Shown piece after piece: positions 60,281-64,000 of a DNA stretch of 64,000 bases. Location: NCBI RefSeq assembly GCF_018448925.1, contig NZ_RCWE01000001.1, forward strand, positions 1-64,000. The letters are read 5' to 3'. The notes beneath the pieces are model-generated. The model was not told the origin of the DNA and made no database searches. It worked only from the letters and a program-made list of their open reading frames with translations. Every line of letters starts with the position of its first letter. The first letter of the stretch is position 1. Made by a program: the position numbers and the translations under genes. The DNA comes from Photorhabdus akhurstii (GTDB lineage Bacteria; Pseudomonadota; Gammaproteobacteria; Enterobacterales; Enterobacteriaceae).

Positions 60281-61852
60281 TTATTCTTTATTTTCTTCCT
60301 CTGACGCCAGAGGGGTGATTTTTACCTTATTAATTCGGTGACTGGTTACTTCCAACGGTTCAAACAGATAATTATCAATCTGTAATTGCTCGCCTTGTTG
60401 TGGAATATGTTGTGAATGTTCCATCAATAAACCTGCCAAGGTTTGATATTCACGTTTTTCATCCAGTTGCAAAGGAACATAAAGGATCAAATCATCCAGC
60501 GGCATATAACCATTGGCGATCCAACCACCATTTTCAGTCGCTTGAATATCATGGCGGGCATCAGTTTCTTCGCCATCTACCGGCAAATTACCAGCGATAG
60601 TTTCCATTACGTCGGTCAAAGTCACCACGCCTTCCACAGAACCAAATTCATCGACAACAAACGCGAAGTGAGTTTGTGCCTGGCGGAACTGCTCTAATGC
60701 CTGGAGTAGAGAAAGCTGTTCAGGGAAAATCAGCGGTTGTTTTATCAGCGAGTGTAAATCGAAAGGCTGTTGATTGAGCTGTTGATTCAATAAATCAATA
60801 ACATGGACAACACCTAATGGTTCGTCACTGATATTTTCATCTGTTACCACAATGCGTGTATGAGGACTTTTACTCAGTATTTGCGTTAGATTTTCGGTTG
60901 GTGCATGAATATCAAGGTACTCCACGTCGTGACGGGAAGTCATGATACTGTTGACGTTACGCTGCGCCATACCCAGAACTCTGGCAATCATTTGGCGTTC
61001 TTGTGGATCAAACACTTCCTGATTATCAGAAATCAGATTAGATGTATGATTGTCCAATTCTGCATTTTCATGCTTACCACTCAGGATACGTAAAACGGCT
61101 TCGGCTGTTCTTTCACGCAGTGAACGGGAAGCAGTAAGAAACCTGCGGCGGTTAAACTGAGCAAATTGGTTTAAGGATTCAATCATAATGGAGAAGCCGA
61201 TAGCGGCGTACAAGTAGCCTTTTGGTATGTGATAACCAAAACCTTCGGCTACCAGACTGAAACCGATCATCAATAAGAAGCTCAGACAGAGAATAACGAT
61301 AGTCGGGTGAGCATTGACGAAAGTGGTCAGCGGCTTACTTGCCAGTATCATCAGGAACATCGCAATGGTGACTGCCGCGATCATGATACCGATGTTGTCT
61401 ACCATACCAACAGCAGTAACCACTGAATCTAGTGAGAATACAGCATCAAGGACAATTATCTGAACGACAACCGTCCAAAATTTAGATGTTTTGCGCTGTT
61501 GTCCTGAGTGGGCATCTTTACCTTCCAGCCGTTCATTGAGCTCCATCGTCGCTTTGAACAGTAAGAAAAGACCGCCTATCAGCATAATCAGATCGCGGGC
61601 GCTAAATGGATGTTCCCAAAGCGTAATTAATGGATGAGTTAGCGTTATCAGCCAGGAAAGACTAAAAAGCAGTACGACACGCATCAGTAATGCGCAACTC
61701 AGACCTGTAATTCTTGCTTTGTCTCTTAGTTTTTCAGGAAGTTTATCTGCCAGAATGGCAATAAAGACCAAGTTGTCGATTCCAAGGACAATTTCTAGAA
61801 CGATAAGAGTAACCAGTCCAGCCCATATCGTCGGATCAGCGATCCATTCCAT
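60281..61852 (-). CDS. yegH: TerC/CBS/CorC-domain membrane protein YegH
   Basis: A 523-residue protein. The N-terminal TerC-like domain (about 1-250) has seven hydrophobic segments with [20 protein letters not shown] (quoted up to 20), [10 protein letters not shown] and [13 protein letters not shown] pair of CBS domains (about 300-420) and a C-terminal CorC/HlyC domain (about 440-515) follow. It is closer to YegH than to YoaE by the C-terminus ([29 protein letters not shown]). TerC relatives export or metalate with Mn2+. It is convergent with asmA as in E. coli. Confidence 0.9.
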   Translation of the reverse strand: MEWIADPTIWAGLVTLIVLEIVLGIDNLVFIAILADKLPEKLRDKARITGLSCALLMRVVLLFSLSWLITLTHPLITLWEHPFSARDLIMLIGGLFLLFKATMELNERLEGKDAHSGQQRKTSKFWTVVVQIIVLDAVFSLDSVVTAVGMVDNIGIMIAAVTIAMFLMILASKPLTTFVNAHPTIVILCLSFLLMIGFSLVAEGFGYHIPKGYLYAAIGFSIMIESLNQFAQFNRRRFLTASRSLRERTAEAVLRILSGKHENAELDNHTSNLISDNQEVFDPQERQMIARVLGMAQRNVNSIMTSRHDVEYLDIHAPTENLTQILSKSPHTRIVVTDENISDEPLGVVHVIDLLNQQLNQQPFDLHSLIKQPLIFPEQLSLLQALEQFRQAQTHFAFVVDEFGSVEGVVTLTDVMETIAGNLPVDGEETDARHDIQATENGGWIANGYMPLDDLILYVPLQLDEKREYQTLAGLLMEHSQHIPQQGEQLQIDNYLFEPLEVTSHRINKVKITPLASEEENKE

Positions 61853-62097
61853 ACAGTTTGTTTTACCTTTTAATATGACGGCTCATGCCGAATAATGAAT
61901 AATGGGCATTGACTCATCAAATTTCAATAGTTGATTTTTCATCTTGGGAAGTTTTTTCCAAAAAATGAGGTGTAGCGGCATCGATGGCACCAATAACTAT
62001 CCATTAGGACGCATCCTGAGTTAACATGTGATCACATTAACAAATTGCACACTAATTATTATTGGTGAGCCGAATTATCATCAGACAGGAGTTATTC

Positions 62098-63504
62098 ATG
62101 TCCAAGCAGCAGATTGGTGTTGTCGGTATGGCGGTGATGGGGCGTAACCTGGCACTCAATATTGAGAGCCGTGGTTATTCCGTATCTATATTTAACCGTT
62201 CAAGTGATAAAACTGACGAAGTGATCGCCGAAAATCCGGGGAAGAAATTAGTTCCAAGTTACACTATCGAAGAATTTGTCGATTCACTGGAAAAACCGCG
62301 CCGTATTCTGCTCATGGTTAAGGCTGGTGAAGCAACCGATAAAACTATTGCTTCGTTGACTCCACATCTGGATAAAGGTGATATTTTGATTGATGGGGGT
62401 AATACCTATTTTCAGGATACTATCCGTCGTAATCGCGAGCTTTCTGCTCAAGGTTTTAATTTTATCGGTACCGGGGTTTCCGGTGGTGAAGAGGGGGCAT
62501 TGAAAGGGCCATCTATCATGCCTGGCGGTCAAAAAGAGGCGTATGAATTGGTAGCGCCAATTCTGCAAGAGATTGCGGCTAAAGCCGAAGGTGAACCTTG
62601 TGTGGCCTATATTGGACCGGATGGCGCCGGCCATTATGTGAAAATGGTTCACAATGGCATTGAATACGGTGATATGCAGCTTATTGCTGAAGCCTATTCT
62701 TTATTGAAGAATGCCCTAAATCTGAGTAATGAAGAACTGTCTGAGATTTTCACTGACTGGAATAACGGCGAATTGAGTAGCTATTTGATTGAAATCACTG
62801 CTGATATTTTCCGTAAGAAAGATGAAGCAGGCCAATATTTGGTTGATGTGATTTTGGATGAAGCAGCAAATAAAGGCACGGGTAAGTGGACCAGCCAGAG
62901 CTCTCTGGATTTAGGTATTCCAGTGACGTTGATCACAGAATCAGTATTTGCACGTTATATCTCTTCTCTAAAAGATCAGCGAATGGCTGCGGCTAAAATT
63001 TTGAGCGGGCCAGAAGCACAACCATTTAAAGGTGATAAGGCCGAATTTATTGAGAAAGTCCGCCGTGCGCTTTATTTGGGTAAAATTGTCTCTTATGCTC
63101 AGGGTTTTCAGCAATTGAAAGCGGCATCTGATGAGTACCAGTGGGATCTCAATTACGGTGAGATTGCCGGGATTTTCCGGGCGGGTTGTATTATTCGTGC
63201 TCAATTCCTGCAAAAAATTACTGACGCGTATAACGAAAATGCGGATATTGCTAACCTGTTGTTGGCGCCTTACTTTAAGAAAATTGCTGATGAATATCAG
63301 CAAGCGCTGCGTGATGTCGTCTCTTATGGGGTGCGGAATGGTATCCCAACCCCGACTTTCTCTGCCGCGATTTCTTACTACGATAGTTATCGTTCTGCTG
63401 TATTGCCTGCTAATTTAATTCAGGCTCAACGTGACTATTTCGGCGCTCATACTTATAAGCGTACTGATAAAGAGGGAATTTTCCATACTGAATGGATGGA
63501 ATAA
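62098..63504 (+). CDS. gnd: 6-phosphogluconate dehydrogenase Gnd
   Basis: A 468-residue decarboxylating NADP enzyme of the oxidative pentose phosphate pathway, same length as E. coli Gnd. [14 protein letters not shown] binds NADP; the catalytic Lys lies in [17 protein letters not shown], and [12 protein letters not shown] and AYYDS-like SYYDSYRS follow. The ATG at 62098 has ACAGGAG upstream; the 12 extra codons of the open frame are not used. In E. coli gnd lies next to the O-antigen cluster; here the right-hand neighbour is an unknown small gene. Confidence 0.97.
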   Translation: MSKQQIGVVGMAVMGRNLALNIESRGYSVSIFNRSSDKTDEVIAENPGKKLVPSYTIEEFVDSLEKPRRILLMVKAGEATDKTIASLTPHLDKGDILIDGGNTYFQDTIRRNRELSAQGFNFIGTGVSGGEEGALKGPSIMPGGQKEAYELVAPILQEIAAKAEGEPCVAYIGPDGAGHYVKMVHNGIEYGDMQLIAEAYSLLKNALNLSNEELSEIFTDWNNGELSSYLIEITADIFRKKDEAGQYLVDVILDEAANKGTGKWTSQSSLDLGIPVTLITESVFARYISSLKDQRMAAAKILSGPEAQPFKGDKAEFIEKVRRALYLGKIVSYAQGFQQLKAASDEYQWDLNYGEIAGIFRAGCIIRAQFLQKITDAYNENADIANLLLAPYFKKIADEYQQALRDVVSYGVRNGIPTPTFSAAISYYDSYRSAVLPANLIQAQRDYFGAHTYKRTDKEGIFHTEWME

Positions 63505-63590
63505 GCCCAATTATCACCGGTTGATCTAGAGAATGAAGATTTCACATCTGACATGATGTGGTCTTAATTTCGATGATCGTCTGTAATATG

Positions 63591-63625
63591 CCGTTGCGGT
63601 TTTTCTAACAAATGTACCGCAACGG
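63591..63625. terminator. Inverted repeat after gnd, probable terminator
   Basis: CCGTTGCGGT at 63591-63600 and ACCGCAACGG at 63616-63625 are perfect arms, between the convergent gnd and the unknown gene. The run of T lies in the loop rather than after the stem, so efficiency is uncertain. Confidence 0.55.
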
Positions 63626-63686
63626 TGTAGCTTAAATTTCAGAATATGACTTGTCTGAGAGTGATGATTGTCACATTAATCCCGGA

Positions 63687-63986
63687 TTAAGCAATAGGAT
63701 CAGTACTGATAATGTGAAAATCAAAACGATTATTCCCTACATGAACCAGCTTCAAGTTTTTAGGGAAATTGAGACCTTCATCGACAGTTGCAATACCGAC
63801 AGCATCATAAGAAAAATAGAATGACCCGTTACCAATATATTCTCCGGTGTTGACATTTCTTACATAAATTGAAGTGACTATCTCTTTCTGTACCAATAGT
63901 TCGTTAACGACAGTATAATTATCATCTGTTGTTGCGTTAACGTCGATTGTTTCTTGTTCTTCTCCATTAAATATCTTGACAATCAT
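63687..63986 (-). CDS. Uncharacterised small protein, 99 residues
   Basis: No signal peptide or membrane segment. The chain is acidic and alternates polar and hydrophobic residues (VKIFNGEEQETIDVNA, VTSIYVRNVNTGEYIGNGSF, LKLVHVGNNRFDFHII), suggesting an all-beta fold. I do not recognise the family. It starts just inside the right edge, so its promoter and partners are outside the window. Confidence 0.6.
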   Translation of the reverse strand: MIVKIFNGEEQETIDVNATTDDNYTVVNELLVQKEIVTSIYVRNVNTGEYIGNGSFYFSYDAVGIATVDEGLNFPKNLKLVHVGNNRFDFHIISTDPIA

Positions 63987-64000
63987 AGAGAATTTTATAT

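Overview
The window reads as a chromosomal segment of an AT-rich enteric gammaproteobacterium. Most genes have close relatives in Escherichia coli and keep E. coli micro-order (ybhK-moa-ybhL, ybhRSFG-cecR-rhlE, yohJ-yohK-cdd, udk-dcd-asmA-yegH). These blocks are rearranged relative to E. coli and separated by AT-rich accessory DNA. Together with the tandem lipases and an aegerolysin/ET79-like protein, this points to an insect-associated genus such as Photorhabdus (or Xenorhabdus). The genus is an inference; no rRNA is present to settle it.

Layout. 1-1550: non-coding DNA with a decayed gene and a possible dispersed repeat. 1556-5060: ybhK, then a molybdenum-cofactor operon (moaA, moaC, moaD, moaE, without moaB) behind a recognisable Moco RNA motif. 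5241-14260: ybhL, the YbhGFSR ABC exporter with its TetR regulator CecR, then rhlE-dusC. 14388-20964: an acetyltransferase and four tandem paralogous class-3 lipases, each with its own terminator and at least three with a shared promoter. 21429-24792: sseA, a 53-residue membrane peptide and dinG.

25054-28293 is a redox module: a YafC-like LysR regulator, an Old Yellow Enzyme and DkgB. The flavoenzyme sits between duplicated yafC/dkgB 3' ends, and a palindrome is shared by the two enzyme promoters. 28497-30426 is an accessory patch with a broken HigB/HigA-type pair and an unrecognised soluble/membrane-anchored gene couple that could be effector and immunity. 30587-34363 holds a PhnA-domain protein, dps, rhtA, a LOG-family enzyme and the aegerolysin-like gene.

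35497-38489 is a NemR-like repressor with CurA and YqhD-type reductases. An identical 15-bp operator stands before the repressor and before the enzymes, which suggests an electrophile/aldehyde detoxification circuit. 38585-43023: AAC(6')-like acetyltransferase, ybiT, moeA-moeB. 43246-48274: SDR, MFS transporter, folE-yeiB and sanA (3' ends overlapping). 48419-54644: maeA, cdd, yohK, yohJ and metG, with CRP-like sites before cdd and yohJ. 54866-63986: mrp, udk, dcd, asmA, a GNAT, yegH, gnd and an unknown small gene. No tRNA, rRNA, CRISPR array or intact insertion sequence was seen.

Functionally, moaACDE and moeAB supply most of molybdopterin synthesis. Two separate regulator/reductase modules address reactive carbonyls and related electrophiles. 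The lipase array, the gene couple and the aegerolysin-like gene are the parts most likely to serve interactions with hosts or competitors.
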